Source of the DNA: Anaerorhabdus sp964386325
GTDB lineage: Bacteria > Bacillota_I > Bacilli_A > Erysipelotrichales > Erysipelotrichaceae
Direction of reading: 5' to 3'
DNA: 64,000 nucleotides
Assembly: GCA_964386325.1 (NCBI GenBank)
Contig: CAYLQY010000003.1
Span: 1-64,000, forward strand
Of the stretch, positions 16,513-24,405 are shown piece by piece. The translations under genes and the position numbers were made by a program. Numbering within the stretch: position 1 is the first letter of the stretch; every line of letters starts with the position of its first letter. The notes below the pieces were generated by a model that was given only the letters and a program-made list of their open reading frames with translations, searched no databases and was not told where the DNA came from.

Positions 16513-16547
16513 GATTAGGGGGATGAGCTCCCCCTAATCAATTTTTT
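16513..16547 (+). terminator. Intercistronic terminator between oppA and oppB
   Basis: GATTAGGGGG (16513-16522) and CCCCCTAATC (16530-16539) make a strong 10-bp stem followed by AATTTTTTAT. As oppB-F have no clear promoter of their own, it probably acts as a partial terminator that lowers expression of the membrane and ATPase subunits relative to OppA. Confidence 0.8.
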
Positions 16548-16571
16548 ATGAATAGAGGAGGATGAATTATT

Positions 16572-18068
16572 GTGAGGAGATATATATTTGGAAGAGTAAT
16601 ACGATCAATTATCTCTATCTTTTTGGTCACCACAATTGCGATAGTTATGATCCAAACACTGTTACCTCGTGACTTAGTGTTTAAAGTGGATCAAACCTAT
16701 ATCAAATTAGGTGGTAAAATTGATGAAAAAACAAGATACAAGTACATAAAATGGGAGAGCATTGGCTATCTCGATTTTGTTGAGCAAAAAGATATGTGCA
16801 GTGCACTAGAAGGTTCAGAACTAGCAAAATGTAGTGAAGCTGGTTCAGCTGAGTCAAAGAAAATTGCAGAAGAATACAAGGCAAAAGGATATACAATTGA
16901 GACCTATAAAGGGTCTGGTTTGTTGTATGCTTTTAAAGATAAGCCTGTAACTACAATTGTTCTTGATTTCTATAAGAATCTTATAACAATAGATAATCCT
17001 TGGGCTGTAAAGGATCCACAAAATCCAGATTTAGAACGTAAGGTTTATGTTGGTACTGATTTTAATGGTTTACCAGCTATTATGTGTTCAGGTTGTGAGA
17101 ATAAGTATTTATTCTATTTAGATTCAAATTTTCCTTTCTTACACCAAAACTTAATTGAATTAGATTTAGGAACTTCTTATCCGACATTTGATGGACAATC
17201 AATTATTGATGTTATTTCAAGTGAACAAGGAACAACAGTAAATAAAGAAGTTACTTTTGAAACGGGTACAACAACGAAGTCACCACTACAACTACATAGC
17301 TGTAGATATAAGCCTTCATCTACATTAGATCGTATGGATACTCAAAAATTTAATGATAACTATGCAAATTGTTCATCATATAAGAGTGATCCATCGATGA
17401 TTTCAATTTCAATGACATTCGGAATATTATCACTACTTCTTGCTTATATAATTTCATTACCATTTGGTATTTTCATGGCAAGTAAAAAAGGTAAGTTTGT
17501 CGATAAGATGGGTATTGTGTATATCAACTTTATGATTGCTGTACCATCATTAGCATTTATTTATTTTGGTCGTTTAATTGGTACAACTTTCTTTAGTTTG
17601 CCAGATAAATTCCCAGTATTAGGTTCTCATAATGTCTTAAGTTATGTTTTACCATTAATTATTCTAGCGTTATTAAATACTTCTGGCTTAATGATTTGGA
17701 TTCGTCGTTATATGATTGACCAATCAAGTGCTGATTATGTTAAATTTGCACGTGCTAAAGGTTTATCACAAAATGAAATCTTTATTAAACATATATTAAG
17801 AAATGCAATTATTCCAATTGCACAAGGTTTACCAGCTTCAATCGTATTAACGATTAGTGGTGCCGTTATTACTGAAACAGTATTTGCAATTCCTGGTATG
17901 GGTAAACTACTACCGGATGCAATTAAAGCATATAACAATAACTTAATTATTGCGTTGACATTAATCTTCACATCCGTGTCTATCTTTGCGGTATTGTTCG
18001 GTGACTTATTGATTACTTGGTTAGATCCTCGTATTCAATTAACAGAGAAAGAGGGGGGTGCAAAATAA
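16572..18068 (+). CDS. oppB: Oligopeptide ABC transporter permease OppB with a large extracytoplasmic insert
   Basis: The C-terminal 220 residues are a normal BPD_transp_1 permease: SISMTFGILSLLLAYIISLPFG, the EAA-like loop DYVKFARAKGLSQNEIFIKHILRNAIIP and the final TM pair. The N-terminal TM (about 10-30) is also standard. Between them lies a loop of about 240 residues (roughly 33-275) where ordinary OppB has about 70, so the protein is 498 aa rather than 305-340. The loop contains six cysteines (76, 87, 172, 175, 244, 267) but keeps the family LDLGTSY segment near 198. The start is GTG at 16572 behind AGGAGG. It overlaps oppC by one base. Confidence 0.92.
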   Translation: MRRYIFGRVIRSIISIFLVTTIAIVMIQTLLPRDLVFKVDQTYIKLGGKIDEKTRYKYIKWESIGYLDFVEQKDMCSALEGSELAKCSEAGSAESKKIAEEYKAKGYTIETYKGSGLLYAFKDKPVTTIVLDFYKNLITIDNPWAVKDPQNPDLERKVYVGTDFNGLPAIMCSGCENKYLFYLDSNFPFLHQNLIELDLGTSYPTFDGQSIIDVISSEQGTTVNKEVTFETGTTTKSPLQLHSCRYKPSSTLDRMDTQKFNDNYANCSSYKSDPSMISISMTFGILSLLLAYIISLPFGIFMASKKGKFVDKMGIVYINFMIAVPSLAFIYFGRLIGTTFFSLPDKFPVLGSHNVLSYVLPLIILALLNTSGLMIWIRRYMIDQSSADYVKFARAKGLSQNEIFIKHILRNAIIPIAQGLPASIVLTISGAVITETVFAIPGMGKLLPDAIKAYNNNLIIALTLIFTSVSIFAVLFGDLLITWLDPRIQLTEKEGGAK

Positions 18069-18985
18069 TGACTGATAATAAATTTACTTTTGTCAATATT
18101 GACGAATTAGAATCAGAACATATAGCTGCTCCTCAATATTCTTATTGGAAATCAGTATTTAAGAAGTTCTTTGCAAGTAAAGTTACAATCTTCTTCTTGG
18201 TTGTTTCAATTATCGTTCTTACATTAGCATTAATTCAACCAATGCTTAGTGGATATAATCCTTCTCAACACGTTAATATTAATGTGCCAGGATCAAAATT
18301 TAATCCACCAAATGCAACAGAATGGTTTGGTACAGACTCATTTGGTGATAGTTTATTTGACCAAGTTTGGTTAGGTGCTAGAACTTCATTATTTATCGCT
18401 TTCTCAGCTACTGCAATCACAACAGTATTAGGTGTAATTGTTGGAGCTTTCTGGGGATATTTAAAGAGTTTAGATAAATTCATGCTTGAAATTTACAATG
18501 TAATTGCGAACGTGCCATTTACTCTATTAGTATTCGTTCTTATGTATATCTTAGGACGTGGTACATCACAATTAATATTCTCACTTTCAGTAACATCTTG
18601 GCTAAGTACGGCATATTTCATTCGTGTTCAAGTAATGATTATTCGTGACCGTGAATATAACTTAGCAAGTCGTTGTTTAGGTACATCAAATTGGAATATC
18701 GTTAAAAACAATGTTCTTCCATATTTGATTTCAGTTATCGTTACTTCAGTTTCTAGAGATATCCCATCTTTCATTTCATTGGAAGTATTCCTATCTTACT
18801 TAGGAATTGGGGTTGGTGAAAAAACAGCTTCACTTGGTAAAACAATTAGTGATAATACAGTTTATTTAGCGCAATCACCACATACATTCTGGATTCCAGT
18901 TGCAGTATTGGCGTTAATTACTATTTCACTTTATGTAGTAGGACAAAATTTGGCAGACGCGTCTGATCCAAAGACACATATTTAG
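18068..18985 (+). CDS. oppC: Oligopeptide ABC transporter permease OppC
   Basis: A 305-aa integral membrane permease. Features in order: N-terminal cytoplasmic stretch, TM1 near 40-60, a GTDSFGDSLFDQVWLGARTSLFIAF segment, four further TMs, and the EAA loop YNLASRCLGTSNWNIVKNNVLPYLI. The frame is open back to 18017, but the ATG at 18068 shares its A with the oppB TAA stop (TAATG) and has GAGGGGGG upstream, so this start is chosen. Pairs with OppB to form the pore. Confidence 0.95.
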   Translation: MTDNKFTFVNIDELESEHIAAPQYSYWKSVFKKFFASKVTIFFLVVSIIVLTLALIQPMLSGYNPSQHVNINVPGSKFNPPNATEWFGTDSFGDSLFDQVWLGARTSLFIAFSATAITTVLGVIVGAFWGYLKSLDKFMLEIYNVIANVPFTLLVFVLMYILGRGTSQLIFSLSVTSWLSTAYFIRVQVMIIRDREYNLASRCLGTSNWNIVKNNVLPYLISVIVTSVSRDIPSFISLEVFLSYLGIGVGEKTASLGKTISDNTVYLAQSPHTFWIPVAVLALITISLYVVGQNLADASDPKTHI

Positions 18986-18998
18986 GAGGGATTTTAAG

Positions 18999-20054
18999 AT
19001 GGAAAGAAAAATCGTACTATCTGCTTCTGATATCGTGGTTAAGTTCAAGGTTCGTTCTAAAGAACTTACAGCAATTCGTAATGTATCACTTGAATTATAT
19101 GATGGTGAAACACTTGCAATCGTTGGTGAATCAGGAAGCGGCAAATCAGTATTAACAAAAACATTTACAGGAATGTTAGAAGTAAATGGATTTGTAGATA
19201 ATGGTAAAATCATATTCGAAGATAGAAATCTATTAGATATTAAAAATGATAAAGGATGGGAAGAAATTCGTGGTCGTAAGATTGCGACAGTATTCCAAGA
19301 CCCTATGACTTCATTGAATCCAATTCTTACAATTGGAAGACAAATTACAGAAGTTATTGAAAAACACCAAAAAATGACGAAGTCTGAAGCAAAAGCTGAA
19401 GCTATTCAAATGATGGAAAAAGTAGGTATTCATAATGCGGCTCAACGTTTTGATGAATATCCATTCCAATATTCAGGTGGTATGCGCCAACGTATCGTTA
19501 TTGCGATTGCGTTAGCATGTAAACCTAAAATCTTAATTTGTGATGAACCTACAACAGCATTGGATGTTACAATTCAAGCACAAATTATTCGTTTAATTCG
19601 CGACTTACAAAATGAATATGGATTTACAACAATTTATATTACACATGACTTAGGTGTTGTAGCCAATGTTGCAGATCGTGTTGCAGTTATGTATAGTGGT
19701 CAAATTATTGAATACGGAAAAGTTGAAGATATCTTCTACAATCCTCGTCATCCATATACATGGGGTCTTCTTTCTTCACTTCCTCAACTAGGATTAAAGG
19801 GAGAAGAATTATACGCAATTCCAGGTACACCACCTTCACTTTATGATCAAATTAAAGGTGATGCGTTTGCGATGCGTAGTCCTTATGCAATGAAAATTGA
19901 TTTTGAAGAAGAACCTCCTATGTTCTCAGTAAGTGGAACTCACTTTGTGAAATCATGGTTGGCTGATCCTCGTGCTCCGAAGGTAAATCCTCCAGAAGCA
20001 ATCAGAACATTGCATGAACGTATGTTGAAAGTAGCAGGTAAATACAATGACTAA
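18999..20054 (+). CDS. oppD: Oligopeptide transporter ATP-binding protein OppD
   Basis: A 351-aa ABC ATPase. Walker A GESGSGKSVLTK, Q-loop FQDPMTSLNP, signature SGGMRQRIVIA, Walker B ILICDEPTTALDV and the H-loop THDLGVV are all present. The C-terminal oligo_HPY region (HPYTWGLLSSLP, then ELYAIPGTPPSLYDQ) is typical, but the usual four cysteines of that region that bind Fe-S in some homologues are absent. AGGAGG precedes the ATG. The 3' end overlaps oppF by 8 bases. Confidence 0.96.
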   Translation: MERKIVLSASDIVVKFKVRSKELTAIRNVSLELYDGETLAIVGESGSGKSVLTKTFTGMLEVNGFVDNGKIIFEDRNLLDIKNDKGWEEIRGRKIATVFQDPMTSLNPILTIGRQITEVIEKHQKMTKSEAKAEAIQMMEKVGIHNAAQRFDEYPFQYSGGMRQRIVIAIALACKPKILICDEPTTALDVTIQAQIIRLIRDLQNEYGFTTIYITHDLGVVANVADRVAVMYSGQIIEYGKVEDIFYNPRHPYTWGLLSSLPQLGLKGEELYAIPGTPPSLYDQIKGDAFAMRSPYAMKIDFEEEPPMFSVSGTHFVKSWLADPRAPKVNPPEAIRTLHERMLKVAGKYND

Positions 20055-20982
20055 TTCTAAAGAAAAACTTTTAGAAGTAAAAGATTTAGCCGTTACTTTT
20101 ACGCAAGGTAAGAAATCATTTACGGCTGTAAAAAACGTTACATTTGATGTTTATAAAGGTGAAACATTCTCACTAGTTGGTGAGTCTGGTTCAGGAAAAA
20201 CAACAATTGGACGTGCAATTATTAAAATTAATCCAACAAGTGCCGGTGAAGTATTATTCCATGGCAAAAAGATAAATGGAAAATTAGATGAAACTACAAA
20301 CCGTGAAGTAATTCGTAATATTCAAATGGTTTTCCAAGATCCAGCAGCATCATTGAATGAACGTGCAACGATTGATTACATCGTTTCAGAAGGATTACAT
20401 AATTTCCATCTATATAAAGATGAAAAAGAACGTAAAGAAAAAGTACAAAATGCTTTAGCAAGTGTTGGACTACTTCCTGAACATGCATCTCGTTATCCAC
20501 ATGAATTCTCTGGTGGTCAACGTCAACGTATTGGTATTGCTCGTGCAATGGTAATGGAACCTGAATTATTAATTGCTGATGAACCAATCTCAGCGCTTGA
20601 TGTATCTATTCGTGCACAAGTATTAAACTTGTTGAAGAAATTCCAACAAGAAAAGAACTTAACTGTTCTATTTGTTGCCCATGACTTATCAGTAGTACGT
20701 TTTATTTCTGATCGTATTGCGGTAATTCATAAAGGACGTATTGTAGAACTTGCAGAGACTGAAGAACTATTTACAAATAGCCTTCATCCTTATACAAAGA
20801 GTTTGTTATCTGCTGTTCCTTTACCAGATCCACAAATTGAAAAAACAAAAGAGTTAATAATCTATGATGAAGATATGCATGATTATTCAGTGGATACACC
20901 TGAATTTCATGAAATCAAACCTGGTCACTTTGTGTGGGCAAATCAACAAGAATTAGCTGAATACAAAAAAGAACTTAAATAA
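20047..20982 (+). CDS. oppF: Oligopeptide transporter ATP-binding protein OppF
   Basis: A 311-aa ABC ATPase that pairs with OppD to power peptide import. Walker A GESGSGKTTIGRA, Q-loop FQDPAASLNE, signature SGGQRQRIGIARA, Walker B LLIADEPISALDV and H-loop AHDLSVV are present, then the HPYTKSLLSAVPLPDP segment of oligopeptide ATPases. The C-terminal YSVDTPEFHEIKPGHFVW resembles the tail of other OppF. It is the last gene of the operon, followed by a strong hairpin. Confidence 0.96.
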   Translation: MTNSKEKLLEVKDLAVTFTQGKKSFTAVKNVTFDVYKGETFSLVGESGSGKTTIGRAIIKINPTSAGEVLFHGKKINGKLDETTNREVIRNIQMVFQDPAASLNERATIDYIVSEGLHNFHLYKDEKERKEKVQNALASVGLLPEHASRYPHEFSGGQRQRIGIARAMVMEPELLIADEPISALDVSIRAQVLNLLKKFQQEKNLTVLFVAHDLSVVRFISDRIAVIHKGRIVELAETEELFTNSLHPYTKSLLSAVPLPDPQIEKTKELIIYDEDMHDYSVDTPEFHEIKPGHFVWANQQELAEYKKELK

Positions 20983-20985
20983 AAT

Positions 20986-21028
20986 AAGAGCAGTAATCAT
21001 CAAATTGATGGCTACTGCTCTTTTCTTT
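20986..21028. terminator. Bidirectional terminator at the end of opp
   Basis: AAGAGCAGTA (20986-20995) pairs with TACTGCTCTT (21013-21022), with an inner CATCA/TGATG stem. T-rich tracts follow on the plus strand, and the convergent minus-strand gene ends just beyond it. Confidence 0.85.
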
Positions 21029-21985
21029 TTATTTATTATCTTCATCTTCATCGTCTTCATCAAGATCATAAACAACATTGATTCCTGAATCGTCTTTATT
21101 TTTTGCAGTGTATTCTGCATCAACCCATGCATCTTTCTTATTACGTTTGAATAAATTTCTAAAGAAGTGAACAAGGTAGTAGTAGACAGGGATAGTTACA
21201 AATACAACCCAACCTGGATGCCAAGCACCATAAACAAATCCTACATAAATAAAGATAGTGAAGGCAAGCATTGAATAGTTGAAACAATATGGATTTCTTT
21301 TACGAATAGCTTTCGCAAAACTTGTATAAATAGGTATAGTACATAATAGAATCCATGCTGGATGCCACATGCTTTCAAAAATACCGAGATATAAGAATCC
21401 AAGGAATGCAATGACACCATAAGGAATGTAATCGAATATTGTGCGTGGGTGTCTTTTGTATGAATAATCATCATCAGACCACTCTTCATTCCACCAATCT
21501 TCACGTTCTACTTTCTTACCATTTATATAGACACCATCGTTATCTGCATCGAATGTCTCATTATCACTACTTTTTGCACGCATTCCTTTTCTGCCTAAAT
21601 GAAATTCATCTTTTTCTTTGGATATAACGTGAATGCCATCCCAAGAAATATCAACAATATCATCACCATCATTGACATGGATGCCATCCCACCCCACATG
21701 TACTTTACCTTTTCGTTTGCCAAAATTGGCAGTTGTGTCTTCGGTTGTTTGTTCCTGTGTTTTTTCTTCAGTTGTTGTTTCGGATGTTGCTTTTAACATT
21801 TCATCTAATGAAATATTATATAGTTTTGCAAGTAAGATTAAGTTATCAGTATCAGGAGAAGATTCTGCTCTTTCCCATTTGCTGATAGCTTGTCTAGAAA
21901 TCCCTAATTCCTGTGCAAGCTCTTCTTGTGAATAACCATGTTGCTTTCTTAAATCTACTAAACGATTTGCAATTTCAATATTCAT
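21029..21985 (-). CDS. XRE-family regulator with beta-repeat and membrane domains
   Basis: A 318-aa protein in three parts. Residues 1-65 are an HTH_3 domain (YSQEELAQELGISRQAISKWER). After a Thr/Glu-rich linker, residues about 90-165 carry short repeats around WDGIHV (twice), KGMRA and DGVYI, suggesting a small beta-solenoid. Residues about 185-275 contain hydrophobic segments in which a WHPAW...TIPIY block recurs as WHPGW...TIPVY, an internal duplication. The tail is highly acidic. The gene follows its smaller relative (21999-22415) by 13 bases. It looks like a membrane-anchored sensor-regulator; the signal is unknown. Confidence 0.8.
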   Translation of the reverse strand: MNIEIANRLVDLRKQHGYSQEELAQELGISRQAISKWERAESSPDTDNLILLAKLYNISLDEMLKATSETTTEEKTQEQTTEDTTANFGKRKGKVHVGWDGIHVNDGDDIVDISWDGIHVISKEKDEFHLGRKGMRAKSSDNETFDADNDGVYINGKKVEREDWWNEEWSDDDYSYKRHPRTIFDYIPYGVIAFLGFLYLGIFESMWHPAWILLCTIPIYTSFAKAIRKRNPYCFNYSMLAFTIFIYVGFVYGAWHPGWVVFVTIPVYYYLVHFFRNLFKRNKKDAWVDAEYTAKNKDDSGINVVYDLDEDDEDEDNK

Positions 21986-21998
21986 ATTCTATCTCTCC

Positions 21999-22415
21999 TT
22001 ATTTTACTTCTTCATCATATTCAAAGATGATATTTACTTTTTTTACAAGTTGCCCATTTTTGAAAATACCATTCTTGGTTACCTCTAAATCATTATTAGG
22101 GGAATTAATCACAACACCCTCCTCATTGATTTGGATGCTCTTATCATTATAACTTATTTCTATGCCATTTGAATTAATGTGAAGGTTTCCATTAAATGCA
22201 GTGCTATTCTCACTAGGATCATGAACTAATTCATCAATACTGCATTGATATAATCGGGCTAAGGCAATTAAATCATCACTGTTAGGTTTTGATTCACCAT
22301 TTTCCCATTGCCGTACTGTTTCAAGGGAAACCTTGATTTTAGAGGCACATTCTTCTTGTGTTAAATAATGACTTGTACGTAAATTAATAAGTCGCTTTGA
22401 TATATCTTTGTTCAT
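21999..22415 (-). CDS. XRE-family regulator with a beta-repeat tail
   Basis: A 138-aa protein: HTH_3 domain at residues about 5-62 (LTQEECASKIKVSLETVRQWENGESKP), then a repeat region in which SNGIEI, NEEGVVI and KNGIF recur at 16-20 residue spacing, resembling that of the longer downstream protein but without membrane segments. It is the first gene of the pair. AAGGAG lies before the ATG. The start codon region is part of a perfect inverted repeat (22413-22424 with 22451-22462), so expression may be self-controlled. Confidence 0.78.
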   Translation of the reverse strand: MNKDISKRLINLRTSHYLTQEECASKIKVSLETVRQWENGESKPNSDDLIALARLYQCSIDELVHDPSENSTAFNGNLHINSNGIEISYNDKSIQINEEGVVINSPNNDLEVTKNGIFKNGQLVKKVNIIFEYDEEVK

Positions 22416-22462
22416 ACTATTTTCTCCTTTTTGACTGACCTCATTGTATCGAAAATAGTATG
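22413..22462 (-). promoter_or_regulatory. Inverted repeat spanning the leader and start codon of the XRE gene
   Basis: CATACTATTTTC (22413-22424) and GAAAATAGTATG (22451-22462) are perfect inverted 12-mers 26 bases apart. In the minus-strand message the second arm contains the ATG and the bases after the Shine-Dalgarno, so the hairpin would hide the start. Alternatively the two arms are paired operators for the encoded HTH protein. Confidence 0.5.
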
Positions 22463-22542
22463 GTTGCCTCTACCAATTCTGCTTTGAAATCCCGCAACTA
22501 TTAGTTTCATATGCTTATTATAACGCAAAAAATGGGTGCTTT

Positions 22543-22569
22543 ATAAAAAAAAGAAGGTATTTACCTTCT
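22543..22569 (-). terminator. Terminator of the DUF3899 gene
   Basis: AGAAGGT (22552-22558) and ACCTTCT (22563-22569) pair around ATTT. On the minus strand the stem is followed by a run of eight or more T residues. Confidence 0.85.
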
Positions 22570-22894
22570 AGTAGAAGAATGTCAGTATAACAGCTAGAAG
22601 TGCTAATACTCCACCTGCACCTAAGAGTGAGTTGGGAAGATCTTTTCTTTCTTCTAATAACTGTCTTTTGTATTCTAAATAGCCACTTTTTGTTTGACGA
22701 TAGCCAAATAAATCAAAATCACCTTTAATCCATAAATAGCGGAATATTCCTATTACTAAAGCCATTCCTCCAGTTAGTGTGAGTGTATTAATAATCCATA
22801 GAAAAGAAGGACGCATAAAATAGCTTACTGCTAATGAAATTACTATGGAAAAGACAATATAAATAACACTTGTTTTTGTCAAATATTTTTTCAC
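22568..22894 (-). CDS. DUF3899 family membrane protein
   Basis: A 108-aa membrane protein matching DUF3899. It has three hydrophobic segments (about 8-27, 32-54 and 88-107) and the cytosolic connection FGYRQTKSGYLEYKRQLLEERKD typical of that family. No function is known. It is monocistronic, has a terminator overlapping its stop, and is transcribed away from the V/A-ATPase operon. Confidence 0.8.
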   Translation of the reverse strand: MKKYLTKTSVIYIVFSIVISLAVSYFMRPSFLWIINTLTLTGGMALVIGIFRYLWIKGDFDLFGYRQTKSGYLEYKRQLLEERKDLPNSLLGAGGVLALLAVILTFFY

Positions 22895-22958
22895 TACTAT
22901 TACCTCGCAATTGCTATTATTTTAACATGTTTAACCCCTTAATAAAAGGCTTTTACCA

Positions 22959-22987
22959 TTGAAATGTGGTGTAAAAAGGAGTATAGT
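22959..22987 (+). promoter_or_regulatory. Promoter of the V/A-ATPase operon
   Basis: TTGAAA (22959-22964), 17-bp spacer and TATAGT (22982-22987). The start would fall about 25 bases before the Shine-Dalgarno of the first gene. No other strong promoter was seen inside the nine-gene operon. Confidence 0.65.
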
Positions 22988-23020
22988 ACTATGGTAAGTT
23001 TGTTTGAAGGGAGAATCAAT

Positions 23021-23332
23021 ATGGAACTTAATGATATCCAAGAATTAATTAATAAGGATGAAGCTGCCCGTAAAAAGGTAGATGAAGCCCATCAACTTAA
23101 ATTTGATATTAAGCAAAAGATTGCCAATGATAAGAAAAGCATTAGTGATCAAGCGTGGATTGATGTTAAAAAAGAAGTTGATCAAATAAAAGAAGAATTA
23201 GATCAAGGTATCCAACAAGCTGCACATGATAATGATGCTAATTTTCAAGAAGTATCAAAAAATATCGAAGAAGTCTTTCAAACAAAAAAAGATGAATGGT
23301 GCGAAACAATACTTAAACATTGTTTGGATTAA
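23021..23332 (+). CDS. ntpF: V/A-type ATPase peripheral-stalk subunit G/H-like
   Basis: A 103-aa charged, almost entirely coiled-coil protein (heptad-like LINKDEAARKKVDEAHQLKFDIKQKI). Its first position in the operon matches the small stalk subunit (NtpF in Enterococcus hirae, subunit G/H in others), which pairs with subunit E to form the stator. Sequence identity in such coiled coils is low, so the call leans on position. The frame opens at 22964, but AAGGGAG (23008-23014) sets the start at 23021. Confidence 0.75.
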   Translation: MELNDIQELINKDEAARKKVDEAHQLKFDIKQKIANDKKSISDQAWIDVKKEVDQIKEELDQGIQQAAHDNDANFQEVSKNIEEVFQTKKDEWCETILKHCLD

Positions 23333-23354
23333 TTAGCTTGTAAGGAGGGTAGCC

Positions 23355-24392
23355 ATGACCAATAAGGCAGCAGGCGCACTTACAGCAAAAGCAAAAGCAA
23401 TGTTTGGTGAACGCATTCGACCAGAAGAATATCAAACAATGCTACAAAAGAAGTCAGTAGCTGAAGTAGCAGCCTATTTAAAGAACGAAACTTATTATCG
23501 TGACGTTTTAGTAGGGATTAATGAAAAGGCAATTCATCGTGGACAACTAGAAGCACTATTAAGACAAGGGCTATTCATGCGCTTTTCTTCTTTGATGCGC
23601 TATGTTGGATCATCTAAAGATGGTTTTTACCGCTATGGAATAATAGAAAATGAAATTCATGAAATTTTGAATTGTATTCAATCATTTGAAAGCAATGATA
23701 AAATCGTTTTTATTGCGAAGATGCCAACATACATTGAACAACAAACATCATTTAAAATAAGTAATTTAGTTAATGTACATACATTCGACGAATTGTTAGA
23801 AGTTGTAAAGAATACGGATTATGCCCAAATCTTACGTCCACATCGTACAGAAAAAATGGATGATTTTGATTTCGCGGCATGTGAGAGTGCACTAAGAAAT
23901 TATTACTTTGAAACAGTTCTTAAAATGATTGAAAAAGGATTTAGTGGAACTGATCGTAAAGATATAGAAGAAATATTCTTAACACAGGTTGAACTTGAGA
24001 ATATTACAAAGATTTATCGTTTGAAGAAATACTTCAATGCTTCTGTATCACAAATTAGAGAATTAATATCGCCTATAAGAATTAACTTTACAAAAAAAGA
24101 TATTGACTATTTAATCGAACATTGCGATGCGGATGGTATTATATCTTATATAGATAAGACAAAGTATGGAAGATATTTTGATCCACAACGTTTTATTGAC
24201 ATTGAATACTTTACAAAACATATTAGTTTCAATATCAATAAACATTATTTATATTTTAATTCAAGCCCAGATATTGTTTTGCTAGCTTATATGGTTCTTT
24301 CGGAGATGGAAGTTCAAAATATAGTGGATATTATCGAAGGTATTCGTTATAAAATATCGCCTGAGAAGATTCAAAGGCTATTGATTTATTAG
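23355..24392 (+). CDS. ntpC: V/A-type ATPase subunit C (central-axle adaptor)
   Basis: A 345-aa soluble, helical protein of the AC39/vATP-synt_AC39 family, which docks the central shaft to the membrane rotor. The N-terminal AAGALTAKAKAMFGERIRPEEYQTM and recurring LEALLRQGLFMRF / ELENITKIYRLKKYF segments fit the family, which has a three-fold internal repeat. AAGGAGGG precedes the ATG. In E. hirae the order is F-I-K-E-C-G-A-B-D; here C has moved ahead of I. Confidence 0.9.
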   Translation: MTNKAAGALTAKAKAMFGERIRPEEYQTMLQKKSVAEVAAYLKNETYYRDVLVGINEKAIHRGQLEALLRQGLFMRFSSLMRYVGSSKDGFYRYGIIENEIHEILNCIQSFESNDKIVFIAKMPTYIEQQTSFKISNLVNVHTFDELLEVVKNTDYAQILRPHRTEKMDDFDFAACESALRNYYFETVLKMIEKGFSGTDRKDIEEIFLTQVELENITKIYRLKKYFNASVSQIRELISPIRINFTKKDIDYLIEHCDADGIISYIDKTKYGRYFDPQRFIDIEYFTKHISFNINKHYLYFNSSPDIVLLAYMVLSEMEVQNIVDIIEGIRYKISPEKIQRLLIY

Positions 24393-24405
24393 AAGGGGGT
24401 TAATC

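Noticed and set aside
21439..22152. Several plus-strand ORFs of 60-100 codons rich in His, Ser, Phe or Cys
   Set aside because: They are antisense to the two XRE genes, lack ribosome sites and have compositions typical of shadow frames.
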